Shown here: positions 21,743 through 32,268 of the stretch, in pieces | Numbering within the stretch: the stretch's first letter is position 1 | Layout of the letters: each line of letters opens with the position of its first letter | Source: Anaerotruncus sp. | Lineage (GTDB): Bacteria > Bacillota > Clostridia > Oscillospirales > Ruminococcaceae | Direction of reading: 5' to 3' | DNA: 64,000 nt | Assembly: GCA_021770005.1 (NCBI GenBank) | Contig: JAETRV010000019.1 | Location: forward strand, 19,576 to 83,575 | Position numbers and translations under genes: made by a program | Notes under the pieces: model-generated | What the model was told of the DNA's origin: nothing | The model's database searches: none | Seen by the model: the letters and a program-made list of their open reading frames with translations, nothing else

Positions 21743-24700
21743 TTGGAATTTAACGTATTTGAGTCAATCAAAATCGGACTGGCGTCGCCCGACCTGATCC
21801 GCGAATGGTCGAGCGGCGAGGTCAAGAAGCCCGAAACCATCAACTATCGCACCTTGAAGCCCGAACGGGAAGGGCTTTTCTGCGAAAAGATATTTGGACC
21901 CACCAAGGACTGGGAGTGCTATTGCGGACGGTATAAACGCATCCGCTACAAGGGCAAGGTCTGCGAACGCTGCGGCGTCGAGGTCACCCGCTCCAAGGTC
22001 CGCCGCGAGCGGATGGGCCACATCGAGCTGGCTGCACCCGTCTCCCACATCTGGTATTTTAAGGGTACCAGCTCCCGGATGGGTCTGCTGCTCAATATGT
22101 CCCCGCGCCTGCTCGAAAAGGTGCTCTATTTCGCATCCTACGTGGTCATTGATCCCGGCATGACCAACCTGAAAAAATATACCCTGCTTTCTGAAAAAGA
22201 ATACCGCGACCTCAAAGAGGCTTACGAGGACGATTTCCGCGCCGGCATGGGTGCGGAGGCGATCAAGGAGCTGCTCGCCGAGCTAGACCTCGATAAGCTC
22301 GCCGCGGAGCTGAAAACCGACCTCGAAACCGCTGCCGGACAAAAACGGATCAAGCTGATTAAGCGGCTTGAGGTGGTCGAGGCGTTCCGCCAGAGCCACA
22401 ACCGGCCTGAGTGGATGATCCTTGATGTGGTGCCGGTTATCCCGCCGGATATCCGCCCGATGGTTCAGCTGGACGGCGGACGGTTCGCCACCTCCGACCT
22501 GAACGACCTCTACCGCCGGGTCATCAACCGCAACAACCGCCTGAAAAAACTGCTTGAACTGGGTGCGCCAGATATCATCGTGCGCAACGAAAAGCGGATG
22601 CTTCAGGAGGCGGTCGATGCGCTGATCGACAACGGCCGCCGTGGACGCCCGGTCACCGGCCCGAACAACCGCCCGCTTAAGTCCCTCTCGGATATGCTCA
22701 AGGGTAAACAGGGGCGGTTCCGTCAGAACCTGCTCGGCAAGCGCGTCGACTACTCGGGACGTTCGGTTATCGTCGTCGGCCCAGAGCTGAAGATGTACCA
22801 GTGCGGCCTGCCCAAGGAGATGGCGCTCGAGCTGTTCAAACCGTTTGTCATGAAGCGGCTGGTCGACCTCAAGGTCGCCACCAATATCAAAAATGCGCGC
22901 AAGATGGTCGAGCGCGCCACCGTCAAGGACGTTTGGGACTGCCTTGAGGTGGTCATCAAGGACCATCCGGTCCTGCTCAACCGCGCACCGACCCTCCACC
23001 GTCTGGGAATCCAGGCGTTCGAGCCGGTGCTCGTTGAAGGGCGCGCGCTCAAGCTGCATCCGCTGGTCTGCACCGCGTACAATGCGGACTTCGATGGGGA
23101 TCAGATGGCGGTGCATGTCCCGCTTTCCGCCGAAGCACAGGCCGAAGCGCGGTTCCTGATGCTCGCCGCCAACAACCTGCTCAAACCGTCGGATGGCAAG
23201 CCGGTTGCGGTCCCGACACAGGACATGGTGCTCGGTTCCTACTACCTCACCATGCTGCGTGAGGATGAGAAGGGCGCGGGCAAGGTGTTCCGCGATTGCG
23301 ACGAGGCGCTGATGGCTTATCAGGCAGGCGTAGTCGGACTGCACGCACCGATCAAGGTCCGTGTAACCCGCGAAGTGGGCGGACAAAACCTCTCCAAGAT
23401 CATCGACGCGACGGTCGGGCGGATCATCTTCAACGACCCGATTCCGCAAGACCTCGGTTATGTCAACCGCGACGACCCCGAGCGGATGTTTGACCTCGAA
23501 GTCAGCTTCCTCGTGCGCAAAAAAGAGCTTGGAAAGATTATTGATAAATGTATCCGTACCTACGGCACCGCCAAGACCGCTGAGGTGCTCGACCGGATTA
23601 AGGCACAGGGCTTTAAATATTCCACCAAGGGCGCAATCACCGTTGCGGTTTACGACGCGGTAATCCCGCCCGAAAAGGCGGAGTATATCGCGGAGGCGGA
23701 GAAGAAGGTCGAGACGATCAAGCGGCAGTACGACCGCGGCTTTATCTCGGACGATGTGCGTTATGAGCGGGTGGTCACCACCTGGAACGACTGCTCGGCC
23801 AAGATCAAGGACGCGCTGACCGATACGTTCACCTCGAGCAACCCGATCTTCATGATGGCGGATTCGGGCGCGCGTGGTTCGATGGACCAGATCAAACAGC
23901 TTGCCGGTATGCGCGGGTTGATCGCGAATACCTCCGGGCGCGCGATCGAAATCCCGATCAAGGCGAACTACCGCGAGGGCCTGAACATCCTCGAATATTT
24001 CAACTCCTCCCGAGGCGCGCGCAAGGGCCTCGCAGACACCGCGCTCCGTACCGCTGACTCGGGTTACCTGACCCGTCGTCTGGTGGATGTTTCGCAGGAG
24101 GTTATCATCCGTGAGCACGACTGCGGCACCCATGAGGGGCTTGTGGTCTGCGATATCGTGGATAGTGGGCGCGTCATCGAGGACTTCACCGAGCGTCTGA
24201 TCGGGCGCTATGTGGCGGATGATGTGATCGACCCCGCCACCGGCGAGGTGCTGGTCTCCCGCGACCAGATGATGACCGAAGCGGATGCAATCAAAATCCG
24301 CGACGCGGGCTTCACCGAGATCAAAATCCGCACCCCGCTCAACTGCGAATCCAAGATCGGCGTCTGCGCGAAATGTTACGGCTCCAACCTCGCCAACGGC
24401 CAGCCGGTTGGGATCGGCGAGGCAGTCGGCATCATCGCTGCCCAGTCGATCGGTGAACCGGGTACCCAGCTCACCATGCGTACCTTCCACACCGGTGGTA
24501 TCGCCTCCACTTCGGATATTACCCAGGGTCTTCCGCGTGTTGAGGAGCTGTTTGAGGCTCGCAAGCCCAAGAACAGCGCAATTATCTCCCACCTGGACGG
24601 CGAAGTTTCGTTCGAGAAAGACCCCAAGGGCGGCGATTTTGTGGTCGTCACCGCAGACGACGGGGAGCGGTTCGAGCGCCAGGTGATCTACGGTTCCACC

Positions 24701-25336
24701 CTGCGTGTTTCGGCGGGCGACCGGGTCAAGAAGGGCGACATGATTACCGAAGGCGCGATCGAGCCGAACGAAATCCTTGCGGTCAGCGGGCACCTCGCGG
24801 TACAGGATTACCTGATTAAAGAGGTGCAGCGCACCTACCGTACCCAGGGCGTTGATATCAACGACAAGCATATCGAGGTCATTGTCCGCCAGATGATGCG
24901 CAAGGTCAAGATCGCGGACGGCGGCGACACCGCGCTGATCTCCGGCTCGAACATCGAGAAGAGCGAGCTGGCACAGGTTAACCGGGAGATCGATGAGCTG
25001 AACGCGGCGGACGGTGGCGTCCGGCGCCACGCGGAGGGTGTGCCGGTTCTGCTGGGCATCACAAAGGCTTCTTTGGCAACCGAGAGCTTCATGTCGGCGG
25101 CTTCGTTCCAGGAGACCACCCGCGTGCTGACCGAGGCAGCGATCAAAGGCAAGATCGACAAGTTGACCGGCCTGAAAGAAAATGTTATCATTGGTAAGCT
25201 GGTGCCGGCGGGGACCGGTACGGTCGATTATGATACGCTCGAGCTGGTCAGCATGGACCCGAACGCTGAAAAAGGCGATTACGATTTCATCACCGAGCTG
25301 GACGCGGAGCCTTCAGACACGGAGCAGACGGTCTGA
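21743..25336 (+). CDS. rpoC: RNA polymerase beta-prime subunit
   Basis: 1197 residues. It shows the N-terminal zinc site (CYCGRYK...CERCG), the catalytic [12 protein letters not shown] triad, the trigger-loop region and the second zinc-binding cluster ([13 protein letters not shown]). Translation starts at a TTG behind AAAGAGGGG, 73 bases after rpoB, so the two form one operon. A long minus-strand reading frame crosses this gene but is only its shadow. Confidence 0.98.
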   Translation: MEFNVFESIKIGLASPDLIREWSSGEVKKPETINYRTLKPEREGLFCEKIFGPTKDWECYCGRYKRIRYKGKVCERCGVEVTRSKVRRERMGHIELAAPVSHIWYFKGTSSRMGLLLNMSPRLLEKVLYFASYVVIDPGMTNLKKYTLLSEKEYRDLKEAYEDDFRAGMGAEAIKELLAELDLDKLAAELKTDLETAAGQKRIKLIKRLEVVEAFRQSHNRPEWMILDVVPVIPPDIRPMVQLDGGRFATSDLNDLYRRVINRNNRLKKLLELGAPDIIVRNEKRMLQEAVDALIDNGRRGRPVTGPNNRPLKSLSDMLKGKQGRFRQNLLGKRVDYSGRSVIVVGPELKMYQCGLPKEMALELFKPFVMKRLVDLKVATNIKNARKMVERATVKDVWDCLEVVIKDHPVLLNRAPTLHRLGIQAFEPVLVEGRALKLHPLVCTAYNADFDGDQMAVHVPLSAEAQAEARFLMLAANNLLKPSDGKPVAVPTQDMVLGSYYLTMLREDEKGAGKVFRDCDEALMAYQAGVVGLHAPIKVRVTREVGGQNLSKIIDATVGRIIFNDPIPQDLGYVNRDDPERMFDLEVSFLVRKKELGKIIDKCIRTYGTAKTAEVLDRIKAQGFKYSTKGAITVAVYDAVIPPEKAEYIAEAEKKVETIKRQYDRGFISDDVRYERVVTTWNDCSAKIKDALTDTFTSSNPIFMMADSGARGSMDQIKQLAGMRGLIANTSGRAIEIPIKANYREGLNILEYFNSSRGARKGLADTALRTADSGYLTRRLVDVSQEVIIREHDCGTHEGLVVCDIVDSGRVIEDFTERLIGRYVADDVIDPATGEVLVSRDQMMTEADAIKIRDAGFTEIKIRTPLNCESKIGVCAKCYGSNLANGQPVGIGEAVGIIAAQSIGEPGTQLTMRTFHTGGIASTSDITQGLPRVEELFEARKPKNSAIISHLDGEVSFEKDPKGGDFVVVTADDGERFERQVIYGSTLRVSAGDRVKKGDMITEGAIEPNEILAVSGHLAVQDYLIKEVQRTYRTQGVDINDKHIEVIVRQMMRKVKIADGGDTALISGSNIEKSELAQVNREIDELNAADGGVRRHAEGVPVLLGITKASLATESFMSAASFQETTRVLTEAAIKGKIDKLTGLKENVIIGKLVPAGTGTVDYDTLELVSMDPNAEKGDYDFITELDAEPSDTEQTV

Positions 25337-25422
25337 TTTCCCGGATTTTCCCCAGCGTGGGCGTGGTTTTGCACCTGTTTGTTGTGCACCTGTACAAAAA
25401 TTGTAAAATTTAAATGTATGTA

Positions 25423-25452
25423 TTGACAAGGGGTGCTGCCACGGGATATAAT
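25423..25452 (+). promoter_or_regulatory. Sigma-A promoter of the rpsL-rpsG-fusA genes
   Basis: A perfect TTGACA (25423-25428) and a perfect TATAAT (25447-25452), 18-base spacer, about 95 bases upstream of rpsL. This separates ribosomal-protein transcription from rpoBC. Confidence 0.88.
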
Positions 25453-25491
25453 AAAAAACTGTGAGATTACTCATGGTTCTGGTTTCAGCGG

Positions 25492-25518
25492 GGCAGAGGG
25501 TTTCCTCTGCCCCTTGAA
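25492..25518 (+). promoter_or_regulatory. Leader hairpin upstream of rpsL
   Basis: GGGGCAGAGG (25493-25502) pairs perfectly with CCTCTGCCCC around a short loop, 30 bases before the AAGGAGG ribosome binding site. There is no uninterrupted T tract directly after it, so it may be a regulatory leader element rather than a terminator. Confidence 0.6.
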
Positions 25519-25547
25519 ATAAAATTTTTATTTAAGGAGGTGCAAAT

Positions 25548-25973
25548 ATGCCAACCTTCAACCAGCTTGTCCGCAAGGGTAGAGAGGTCACGGTGAAGAA
25601 GTCCACTGCGCCTGCGCTCCTGAAAGGATGGAACTCGAAAAAACGGGTTGCGATCGATCAGAATTCGCCGCAGAAGAGGGGCGTCTGCACTGCTATCAGA
25701 ACTTCCACCCCGAAAAAGCCGAACTCCGCGCTTCGAAAAGTCGCGAGGGTCAGGCTGTCCAATGGTTTTGAGGTCACGTCCTACATTCCGGGCATCGGCC
25801 ACAACCTGCAGGAACACAGCGTGGTTCTGATCCGCGGCGGTCGTGTTAAGGACCTCCCTGGTGTCCGTTACCACATCATCCGCGGCACGCTCGACGCACA
25901 GGGCGTTGCGAAGAGGATGCAGGCCCGTTCCAAATACGGCGCCAAACGTCCGAAGGCTGGTGCCAAGAAGTAA
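25548..25973 (+). CDS. rpsL: Ribosomal protein S12
   Basis: 141 residues; small-subunit protein at the decoding centre. [15 protein letters not shown] and [26 protein letters not shown] are the conserved S12 segments, and Lys of KKPNSAL is the classic streptomycin-resistance site. A short, lightly ordered insertion ([20 protein letters not shown]) lies between the N-terminal QLVRKGR and the core, as in many Firmicutes. It is preceded by a strong promoter and leader hairpin. Confidence 0.98.
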   Translation: MPTFNQLVRKGREVTVKKSTAPALLKGWNSKKRVAIDQNSPQKRGVCTAIRTSTPKKPNSALRKVARVRLSNGFEVTSYIPGIGHNLQEHSVVLIRGGRVKDLPGVRYHIIRGTLDAQGVAKRMQARSKYGAKRPKAGAKK

Positions 25974-26103
25974 TAAAACTTTTCGAGTATTCTGCCATTT
26001 TCAGGCTATCATATAGATGAGCGGCTGAAAACTGGCACATACGGAAGTTTTGTCACTTTCGAGTACCAATGAATTCATTACGATTATGAAGGAGGGAAGC
26101 GAA

Positions 26104-26574
26104 GTGCCAAGAAGAGGTCGCATTGCAAAACGTGACGTTTTGCCTGATCCTGTTTACAATTCCAAGCTGGTGACACGCCTGATCAACAACATCATGTATG
26201 ATGGGAAGAAGGGCGTCGCCCAGAAGATTGTATACGGTGCATTCGATATTGTCAAAGAGAAAACCGGCAAAGATCCGCTGGAGGCTTTCGAGCAGTCGAT
26301 GGAGAACATCATGCCTGTGCTGGAGGTAAAAGCACGCCGTGTCGGCGGCGCCACCTATCAGGTCCCGATGGAGGTCCGTCCGGAACGCCGCCAGACCCTC
26401 GGTCTGCGCTGGATCACCAACTATTCCAGAAACCGCGGTGAAAAGACGATGAAAGAGCGTCTAGCCGGGGAGATCATGGACGCGCTGAACCAGACCGGCG
26501 GCGCGGTGAAAAAACGCGAGGATACCCACAAGATGGCGGACGCGAACAAGGCGTTTGCACACTATCGCTGGTGA
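26104..26574 (+). CDS. rpsG: Ribosomal protein S7
   Basis: 156 residues, the usual length, starting at the GTG at 26104 behind GAAGGAGGG; the frame is open further upstream but those codons are not S7-like. Core segments include [35 protein letters not shown] and the C-terminal [21 protein letters not shown]7 nucleates assembly of the 30S head. The 130-base gap from rpsL carries no clear promoter. Confidence 0.98.
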   Translation: MPRRGRIAKRDVLPDPVYNSKLVTRLINNIMYDGKKGVAQKIVYGAFDIVKEKTGKDPLEAFEQSMENIMPVLEVKARRVGGATYQVPMEVRPERRQTLGLRWITNYSRNRGEKTMKERLAGEIMDALNQTGGAVKKREDTHKMADANKAFAHYRW

Positions 26575-26671
26575 TGCGCTGGGCGTTTTCGCAGGTCTAT
26601 TCTATCTTTCACCCGGCGGGGTCAGCTTTTGCTGAACCGGCGTCGGTGCGCAAAAAATAAGGGAGGACACT

Positions 26672-28756
26672 ATGCCAAGAGACGTCTCTTTGGAATTAAC
26701 CCGTAATATCGGCATAATGGCCCACATTGACGCCGGAAAGACCACCACTACCGAGCGAATCCTGTACTATACAGGCATCAACCACAAGATTGGTGAGACC
26801 CACGAAGGTACGGCGACAATGGACTGGATGGCGCAGGAGCAGGAGCGTGGTATTACCATCACCTCCGCTGCGACCACCTGTTATTGGAAGGGCCACAGAA
26901 TCAATATCATCGACACCCCCGGACACGTCGATTTTACCGTTGAGGTTGAGCGCTCGCTCAAAGTGCTGGACGGTTCGGTCACCGTGTTCTGTGCAAAGGG
27001 CGGCGTTGAGCCCCAGTCGGAAACCGTTTGGCGGCAGGCGAACAAATATCATGTCCCGCGCATGGGCTATGTCAATAAAATGGACATCATGGGCGCGGAT
27101 TTTTACCGTGTCATTGATATGATGCGCGCGCGCCTCAAGTGTAATGCGGTTCCGATTCAGCTCCCGATCGGTGCGGAGACCTTCTTCAAGGGGATCATCG
27201 ACCTGATCGAGATGAAAGCGGACATCTACTACGACGACCTCGGCAAGGATATGCGCGTCGAGGAGATCCCCGAGGAGATGAAGGAAAAGGCGGAAGAGTA
27301 TCGCGAGCAGATGCTCGAAGCAATCTCCGAAACCGACGAAGGGATCATGGAGAAATACCTCGCGGGCGAGGAAATCTCGGTCGAAGAGATCAAAGCGGCA
27401 CTGCGCAAGGCGACGATCGATAACGATATCGTCCCTGTCTGCTGCGGTACCTCTTATAAGAACAAGGGTGTCCAGAAACTGCTGGATGCGGTGATCGACT
27501 TTATGCCGGCACCGACCGACATCGAGGCGATCAAGGGGACCAACCCCGAAACCGACGAAGCAGAAGTTCGCCATGCGAGCGATAAAGAGCCGTTTGCGGC
27601 TCTGGCATTCAAGATCGCAACCGACCCGTATGTGGGTAAGCTCTGCTTCTTCCGTGTCTATTCGGGCACCGTTGACGCGGGCGCAACCGTCTACAACTCG
27701 AGCAAGCAGAGTTCCGAGCGTATGGGCCGTATCCTTCAGATGCATGCCAACCACCGCAAGGACATCGAGACGGTCTATGCGGGCGACATTGCGGCGGCGG
27801 TCGGACTGAAGAACACCACCACCGGCGATACCCTCTGTGACCCGAAACATGAGATCATTCTCGAGTCGATGGAGTTCCCGGAGCCGGTTATCAACCTGGC
27901 GATCGAGCCCAAGACCAAAGCCGGTCAGGAAAAGATGGGCATTGGCCTGAGCAAGCTCGCCGAGGAGGACCCGACCTTCAAGACCTGGACCGATCAGGAG
28001 ACCGGTCAGACGATCATCGCGGGCATGGGCGAGCTTCATCTGGAGATCATCGTCGACCGCTTGCTGCGTGAGTTCAAGGTCGAGGCGAACGTCGGTAAAC
28101 CGCAAGTCGCTTATAAGGAGACCATCCGCAAGCTGGCGGACGTCGACCACAAATACGCGCGTCAGTCGGGTGGTAAAGGCCAGTACGGTCATGTCAAGAT
28201 CAAGATCGAACCGAACGAGAGCGGCAAGGGGTACGAGTTTATCAATGCAATCGTCGGCGGCGCGATCCCCAAGGAGTACATTGGTCCGATCGACCAGGGT
28301 ATCCAGGGCGCAATGCAGGCGGGCGTGCTCGCCGGCTATCCGGTTGTCGACGTGAAGGTTACCCTTTACGACGGCTCCTACCACGAGGTCGACTCCTCCG
28401 AAATGGCGTTCAAGATCGCCGCTTCGATGGCGTTCAAACAGGCGATGGCAAAAGCGGACCCTGTGCTGCTCGAACCGATCATGAAGGTTGCGGTCAATAC
28501 CCCGGAGGATTATATGGGCGATGTCATCGGCGACCTCAACAGCCGCCGTGGACAGATCCAGGGAATGGAAGCCGTGTTCGGCGCACAGGAGATCAAGGCG
28601 TTTGTGCCGCTCTCCGAGATGGCCGGCTATTCCAACGACCTGCGCTCCAAGACCCAGGGCCGCGGCAGCTATGTCATGGAACCGAGCCACTATATCGAAG
28701 TTCCGAAGTCGATTGCCGAGGATATCATGAGTTCCCGCGGCAAAAAAGCGGAATAA
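26672..28756 (+). CDS. fusA: Elongation factor G
   Basis: 694 residues, full length. It is the GTPase that drives translocation of the ribosome. G motifs [17 protein letters not shown] and NKMD are intact, as are the [10 protein letters not shown] switch I segment and the domain IV/V C-terminus. It sits 97 bases after rpsG in the conserved str-operon order with GGGAGGA as ribosome binding site. Confidence 0.98.
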   Translation: MPRDVSLELTRNIGIMAHIDAGKTTTTERILYYTGINHKIGETHEGTATMDWMAQEQERGITITSAATTCYWKGHRINIIDTPGHVDFTVEVERSLKVLDGSVTVFCAKGGVEPQSETVWRQANKYHVPRMGYVNKMDIMGADFYRVIDMMRARLKCNAVPIQLPIGAETFFKGIIDLIEMKADIYYDDLGKDMRVEEIPEEMKEKAEEYREQMLEAISETDEGIMEKYLAGEEISVEEIKAALRKATIDNDIVPVCCGTSYKNKGVQKLLDAVIDFMPAPTDIEAIKGTNPETDEAEVRHASDKEPFAALAFKIATDPYVGKLCFFRVYSGTVDAGATVYNSSKQSSERMGRILQMHANHRKDIETVYAGDIAAAVGLKNTTTGDTLCDPKHEIILESMEFPEPVINLAIEPKTKAGQEKMGIGLSKLAEEDPTFKTWTDQETGQTIIAGMGELHLEIIVDRLLREFKVEANVGKPQVAYKETIRKLADVDHKYARQSGGKGQYGHVKIKIEPNESGKGYEFINAIVGGAIPKEYIGPIDQGIQGAMQAGVLAGYPVVDVKVTLYDGSYHEVDSSEMAFKIAASMAFKQAMAKADPVLLEPIMKVAVNTPEDYMGDVIGDLNSRRGQIQGMEAVFGAQEIKAFVPLSEMAGYSNDLRSKTQGRGSYVMEPSHYIEVPKSIAEDIMSSRGKKAE

Positions 28757-28770
28757 TCTGTCTTTTAGGC

Positions 28771-28799
28771 TTGCAATTTGCAGCTTAACTTGGTAGAAT
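28771..28799 (+). promoter_or_regulatory. Sigma-A promoter of tuf
   Basis: TTGCAA (28771-28776) and TAGAAT (28794-28799), 17-base spacer, 55 bases before the ATG, which follows GGGAGGA. Confidence 0.75.
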
Positions 28800-28854
28800 A
28801 AGACCAAGAGACCTATGATAAAAAAATAAGGATTACAAGGGAGGAACATTTACG

Positions 28855-29909
28855 ATGGCAAAGGCACATTTTGAAAGAAACAAGCCGCATGTAAATATCG
28901 GCACCATCGGTCACGTTGACCACGGCAAGACCACGCTGACCGCGGCGATCACCAAGACCCTGGCGATGAAAGGCCAGGCGAAATACGAGGCTTATGACAT
29001 GATCGATAAGGCCCCGGAGGAGAGAGAGCGCGGTATTACGATCAACACCGCTCACGTTGAGTACGAGACCGACAACCGTCACTATGCGCACGTTGACTGC
29101 CCGGGACATGCTGACTATGTTAAGAACATGATCACCGGTGCTGCACAGATGGATGGTGCGATTCTGGTTGTTTCTGCTGCGGATGGCCCGATGCCCCAGA
29201 CCCGTGAGCACATCCTGCTCTCAAGGGTTCTGCGCTCCAGGCTCTTGAGGCGCCGGATGATATCAGCAATGACGCTTATAAGCCGATTCTCGAACTGATG
29301 CAGGCGGTTGACGACTACATCCCGACTCCGGAGCGTAAGGCTGATCTTCCGTTCCTGATGCCGGTTGAGGACGTCTTCACCATTACCGGACGCGGCACCG
29401 TTGCAACCGGTCGTGTTGAGCGCGGTAAGCTGAACACTGGTGATGAGGTCGAGATCGTTGGTCTGACCGATGAGAAGAGAAAGACCGTCGTTACCGGTAT
29501 CGAGATGTTCCGCAAGATCCTCGACTATGCTGAGGCGGGCGACAACATCGGTGCGCTGCTCCGCGGCGTTCAGAGAACCGAGATCGAGCGCGGTCAGGTT
29601 CTGTGCAAACCCAACTCGATCCATCCCCACACCAAATTCCGTGGACAGGTTTACATCCTGAAAAAGGATGAGGGCGGCCGTCACACCCCGTTCTTCAACA
29701 ACTATCGTCCGCAGTTCTATTTCCGTACCACCGACGTTACCGGTGTCATTGCTCTGCCTGAGGGCACCGAGATGTGTATGCCTGGCGATAACGTCGAGAT
29801 GGACGTTGAGCTGATTACTCCGATCGCGATCGAGGAAGGCCTGCGTTTCGCGATTCGTGAGGGTGGCCGTACCGTTGGTTCGGGCGTTGTCATCAAAATC
29901 AACGAATAA
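28855..29909 (+). pseudogene. tuf: Elongation factor Tu, internally deleted and frameshifted
   Basis: The 5' part (28855-29220) encodes a normal EF-Tu N-terminus with [16 protein letters not shown] and [12 protein letters not shown]. The frame then changes. From 29223, in another frame, it resumes with [13 protein letters not shown] and continues normally to the C-terminus ([30 protein letters not shown]). By comparison with known EF-Tu, about 48 codons are missing, including the NKxD guanine-specificity motif. As written the gene gives a 147-residue truncated product and an in-frame 3' fragment of 203 residues (29298-29909). EF-Tu is essential, so either another intact copy exists or the deletion is an assembly error (see findings). 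Confidence 0.95.
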
Positions 29910-29929
29910 GCTTTACCCATTTCCTCATA

Positions 29930-29962
29930 AAAAGAACGCCCTGATTTTTGGGGCGTTCTTTT
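29930..29962 (+). terminator. Terminator of tuf
   Basis: AAAGAACGCCC pairs with GGGCGTTCTTT around a loop of about 8 bases, ending in a T-rich tract. Confidence 0.9.
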
Positions 29963-30171
29963 CCCTTTTTTCCGAAGCTTGAAGCCTTTTCCGGGTTTCG
30001 ATCGTTCTATGATTGAAACGCTTGAAAAGAATCGGGGCCATTCCTTTCAAACCCGCGGCGAGAGCGCCGTGGGAAGCTGGATTACATAGCCATTCAATGC
30101 ACAGAGCGCGTTTGTGGGATTTTGCCCGCCATTTAACCGTGTTGGCAGTATCATCAAAAGGGGGAGTAATA

Positions 30172-30540
30172 ATGGGATGTCTTGGAAATCTGATCTGGTT
30201 TCTGTTTGGCGGGGTCTGGCTTGGACTTGGCTGGGTCCTGGCGGGGGCGCTCTGGTGCGTTACGATCGTGGGCATCCCAATAGGGATACAATGCTTTAAG
30301 TTTGCACAGCTCAGCTTTTTTCCGTTCGGAAAAGAGGTGCGATATGGCGGCGGGTCGGGGGCGATGCTGCTGAATATTCTCTGGTTGGTGGTCAGCGGAC
30401 TGCCGCTCGCCACAGAGGCCGCATTGATCGGATGCTTGTGGTGCCTGACGATTGTGGGAATCCCAATCGGAAAGCAGTGCTTTAAGATCGCCAAGCTCGC
30501 GCTGATGCCGTTCGGCGCTTCGGTTGTAACCTGTTCTTAA
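30172..30540 (+). CDS. YccF-family membrane protein
   Basis: 122 residues made of two similar halves, each with a hydrophobic stretch and a signature: CVTIVGIPIGIQCFKFAQL (about 37-55) and CLTIVGIPIGKQCFKIAKL (about 93-111). This duplicated motif defines the YccF inner-membrane family, whose function is unknown. I start at the ATG at 30172 because AAAAGGGGGAG lies just upstream; the longer open frame has no membrane-protein character. The 210 bases between tuf and this gene show no other feature that I recognise. Confidence 0.85.
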   Translation: MGCLGNLIWFLFGGVWLGLGWVLAGALWCVTIVGIPIGIQCFKFAQLSFFPFGKEVRYGGGSGAMLLNILWLVVSGLPLATEAALIGCLWCLTIVGIPIGKQCFKIAKLALMPFGASVVTCS

Positions 30541-30611
30541 TCCAGTTGAATTTCTGTTTCAGATTTGTGTTACTAACAGCTATTTTTCAAAAGTTTTTGT
30601 CAAAACACCGA

Positions 30612-30650
30612 AAGCGGGCAGTCACCCTTGAATTGTGACCGCCCGATAAA
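30612..30650. terminator. Hairpin between convergent genes
   Basis: CGGGCAGTCAC pairs with GTGACCGCCCG (one bulge/mismatch) between the YccF gene and the convergent kinase-like gene. T tracts are weak, so terminator function is tentative. Confidence 0.5.
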
Positions 30651-30659
30651 CTGGAATTT

Positions 30660-31157
30660 TTAATCAAACGCTTTTAATAAATAATCATCTATATCAGCTC
30701 TTGAGTGAAAGATATAAATACTTTTTTCGCTTTTGTATCTGTCAAGCAATTTATATATAATTGGCAATTCCTTTTTAGGGAAATCAATAATCCATTGTCT
30801 AAATTCCTCATCAAATTCTGTTTCTATCCATGGCATATCTACACGTTGTTTGCCTATGCGTGATGCTGCTCCAGTCAAACATTCTGCTACTGGAAAATCC
30901 AATAAAAATATAGTCTCACACGCTTGGATTCGCATTTCAAGCGTTCTTCCGTAATTTCCGTCAATAATCCATTTATCTTTTAAAACAACTTCTTTTAATT
31001 TCTTGTCAAATATAGTTCTGTCAACAGTTGTCCTGTCAGGCTTGTGCCATAACATATCAAGATAATATAACGGTAAGTGCGTTTTATCACTCAATACTCT
31101 TGCAAATGTGCTTTTTCCTGCACCTGGACAACCGATTATGATTGCCTTTTGAAACAT
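30660..31157 (-). CDS. P-loop nucleotide kinase-like protein (FlaR / topology-modulation type)
   Basis: 165 residues. Walker A motif GCPGAGKST (about 9-17) and a DFP...R arrangement place it among small adenylate-kinase-like P-loop proteins, often labelled DNA topology modulation protein. The actual substrate of this family is not established. It is clearly more AT-rich than surrounding genes, suggesting acquisition by transfer. A sigma-A promoter and a palindromic operator-like site lie directly upstream. Confidence 0.75.
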   Translation of the reverse strand: MFQKAIIIGCPGAGKSTFARVLSDKTHLPLYYLDMLWHKPDRTTVDRTIFDKKLKEVVLKDKWIIDGNYGRTLEMRIQACETIFLLDFPVAECLTGAASRIGKQRVDMPWIETEFDEEFRQWIIDFPKKELPIIYKLLDRYKSEKSIYIFHSRADIDDYLLKAFD

Positions 31158-31180
31158 AAAAAGGAAACCTCCAAAACAAA

Positions 31181-31195
31181 CTATCAGAGTGATAG
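31181..31195. promoter_or_regulatory. Palindromic operator-like site
   Basis: CTATCAGAGTGATAG is a dyad with 6-base arms and a 3-base centre. It lies 7 bases past the -10 of the minus-strand promoter, where a bound repressor would block transcription. TetR-type operators look similar, but no regulator gene is adjacent. Confidence 0.45.
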
Positions 31196-31201
31196 GTTTT
31201 A

Positions 31202-31230
31202 ATTATAGCATGGTACAGACTTTCAGGCAA
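31202..31230 (-). promoter_or_regulatory. Sigma-A promoter of the P-loop kinase gene
   Basis: Minus strand TTGCCT (31225-31230) and a perfect TATAAT (31202-31207), 17-base spacer. Confidence 0.75.
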
Positions 31231-31302
31231 CTCATTTTCGTGGAATTGCCGCAGTTTCAACCAGCAACATAAATCTTGAGCAGGGATCCAGTTGATAAAT
31301 CC

Positions 31303-31331
31303 TTGACAAACAGGGCGCATCGCGTTATAAT
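31303..31331 (+). promoter_or_regulatory. Sigma-A promoter of the FMN riboswitch-ribU transcript
   Basis: A perfect TTGACA (31303-31308) and a perfect TATAAT (31326-31331), 17-base spacer, about 20 bases before the riboswitch. Confidence 0.9.
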
Positions 31332-31352
31332 AAAACCAAATCTAACAGTCTG

Positions 31353-31463
31353 TTTCAGGGCGGGGTGCAATTCCCCACTGGCGGTAAAGTCCGCGACCCG
31401 GCGCAAGCCGGCTGAATGGGTGGAATTCCCATACCAACGGTATAGTCCGGATGAAAGAAACGG
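31353..31463 (+). ncRNA. FMN riboswitch (RFN element)
   Basis: The conserved RFN landmarks appear in order: CAGGGCGGGGTGCAATTCCC, ACTGGCGGTAAAGTCCGCGA, a variable stem, a GGTGGAATTCC segment, ACCAACGGTATAGTCCGGAT and GAAAG closing back to the first stem. A GCCCTTGC/GCAAGGGC hairpin follows at 31499-31524 and is the likely expression platform. High FMN is expected to switch off the downstream riboflavin transporter. Confidence 0.95.
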
Positions 31464-31567
31464 CGTATCTTATTTGGGTTTTCCCGCGACACGCTGCCGC
31501 CCTTGCGCTTTTTGGTGCAAGGGCGTTTCGTTTCCCCGACAGGCTCTATTCTATGGAGGGAACAAGC

Positions 31568-32125
31568 ATGAAAACATCCACCAAGAAACTCACCACCATG
31601 GCGATGCTCGCCGCCCTTTCGATCGTGCTGATCTCGATCATCCATTTTCCGCTCTTCCCGAGCGCGCCTTGGATGGAATACGATCCCGCAGATATCCCCA
31701 TCTTTATCGGGACTTTCCTGTTTGGCCCGGTCTCTGGTCTATTGCTGACCGTCGTCGTATCGGTAATCCAAGGGGTGACTGTGAGTGCTGCGTCCGGCCC
31801 GATCGGTATTGTGATGCATATCCTGGCAACCGGTTCGTTTGCGCTGCTGGCGGGCAGTATCTATAAGCGGCGGCATACCCGGAGCGGCGCGGTTATGGCG
31901 ATCCTCGCGGGTGTCGCTTCGATGACCCTTGTAATGGTGTTCTGCAATCTGGTCTTTACTCCGATCTTTATGGGTACCCCGATTGATGCGGTGATCCCGA
32001 TGCTCCTGCCGGTGATCGTGCCCTTCAATCTCGCCAAAGCTGGGATCAATGGACTGGTGACCTATATTGTCTACAAACCGATTGGCCAGCTCCTGCGCTA
32101 CGAGCAGGGGCAGCAGGCGGTCTGA
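31568..32125 (+). CDS. ribU: RibU riboflavin-binding ECF transporter subunit
   Basis: 185-residue integral membrane S component with about six hydrophobic helices. FPSAPWMEYDPADIPIFIG and GPVSGLLLTVVVSVIQG are typical of RibU. The frame is open upstream, but those codons are riboswitch RNA; the true start is the ATG at 31568 behind GGAGGG. It would work with the shared ECF energising module, which is not in this window. The FMN riboswitch supports the substrate assignment directly. Confidence 0.93.
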   Translation: MKTSTKKLTTMAMLAALSIVLISIIHFPLFPSAPWMEYDPADIPIFIGTFLFGPVSGLLLTVVVSVIQGVTVSAASGPIGIVMHILATGSFALLAGSIYKRRHTRSGAVMAILAGVASMTLVMVFCNLVFTPIFMGTPIDAVIPMLLPVIVPFNLAKAGINGLVTYIVYKPIGQLLRYEQGQQAV

Positions 32126-32147
32126 CCCCTATTTTGAGCGGTGAATC

Positions 32148-32180
32148 GGGACGAGGGCATAATCCTCGTCCCGTATTTTT
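32148..32180 (+). terminator. Terminator of ribU
   Basis: GGGACGAGG pairs perfectly with CCTCGTCCC around a 6-base loop, followed by a T-rich stretch. Confidence 0.9.
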
Positions 32181-32268
32181 ATGTAGCTCTAGCGAAAAAA
32201 CAGCCGGCAATGCCGGTGAGAATGTAGCTCTTTAGATACAAGAGCGCATTTGTCAAGGGGAATTGGTT

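Noticed and set aside
22283..25030. Minus-strand frame of 915 codons
   Set aside because: Complete overlap with rpoC on the other strand. It is a codon-bias shadow with no family resemblance.
26696..28849. Minus-strand frame of 717 codons
   Set aside because: Shadow of fusA.
29298..29909. Independent 203-residue EF-Tu-like gene
   Set aside because: Its ATG is an internal Met of EF-Tu with no ribosome binding site. It is the 3' part of the disrupted tuf.
31276..31866. 196-codon plus-strand frame over the FMN riboswitch
   Set aside because: The region is structured RNA and the first part of ribU in another frame.
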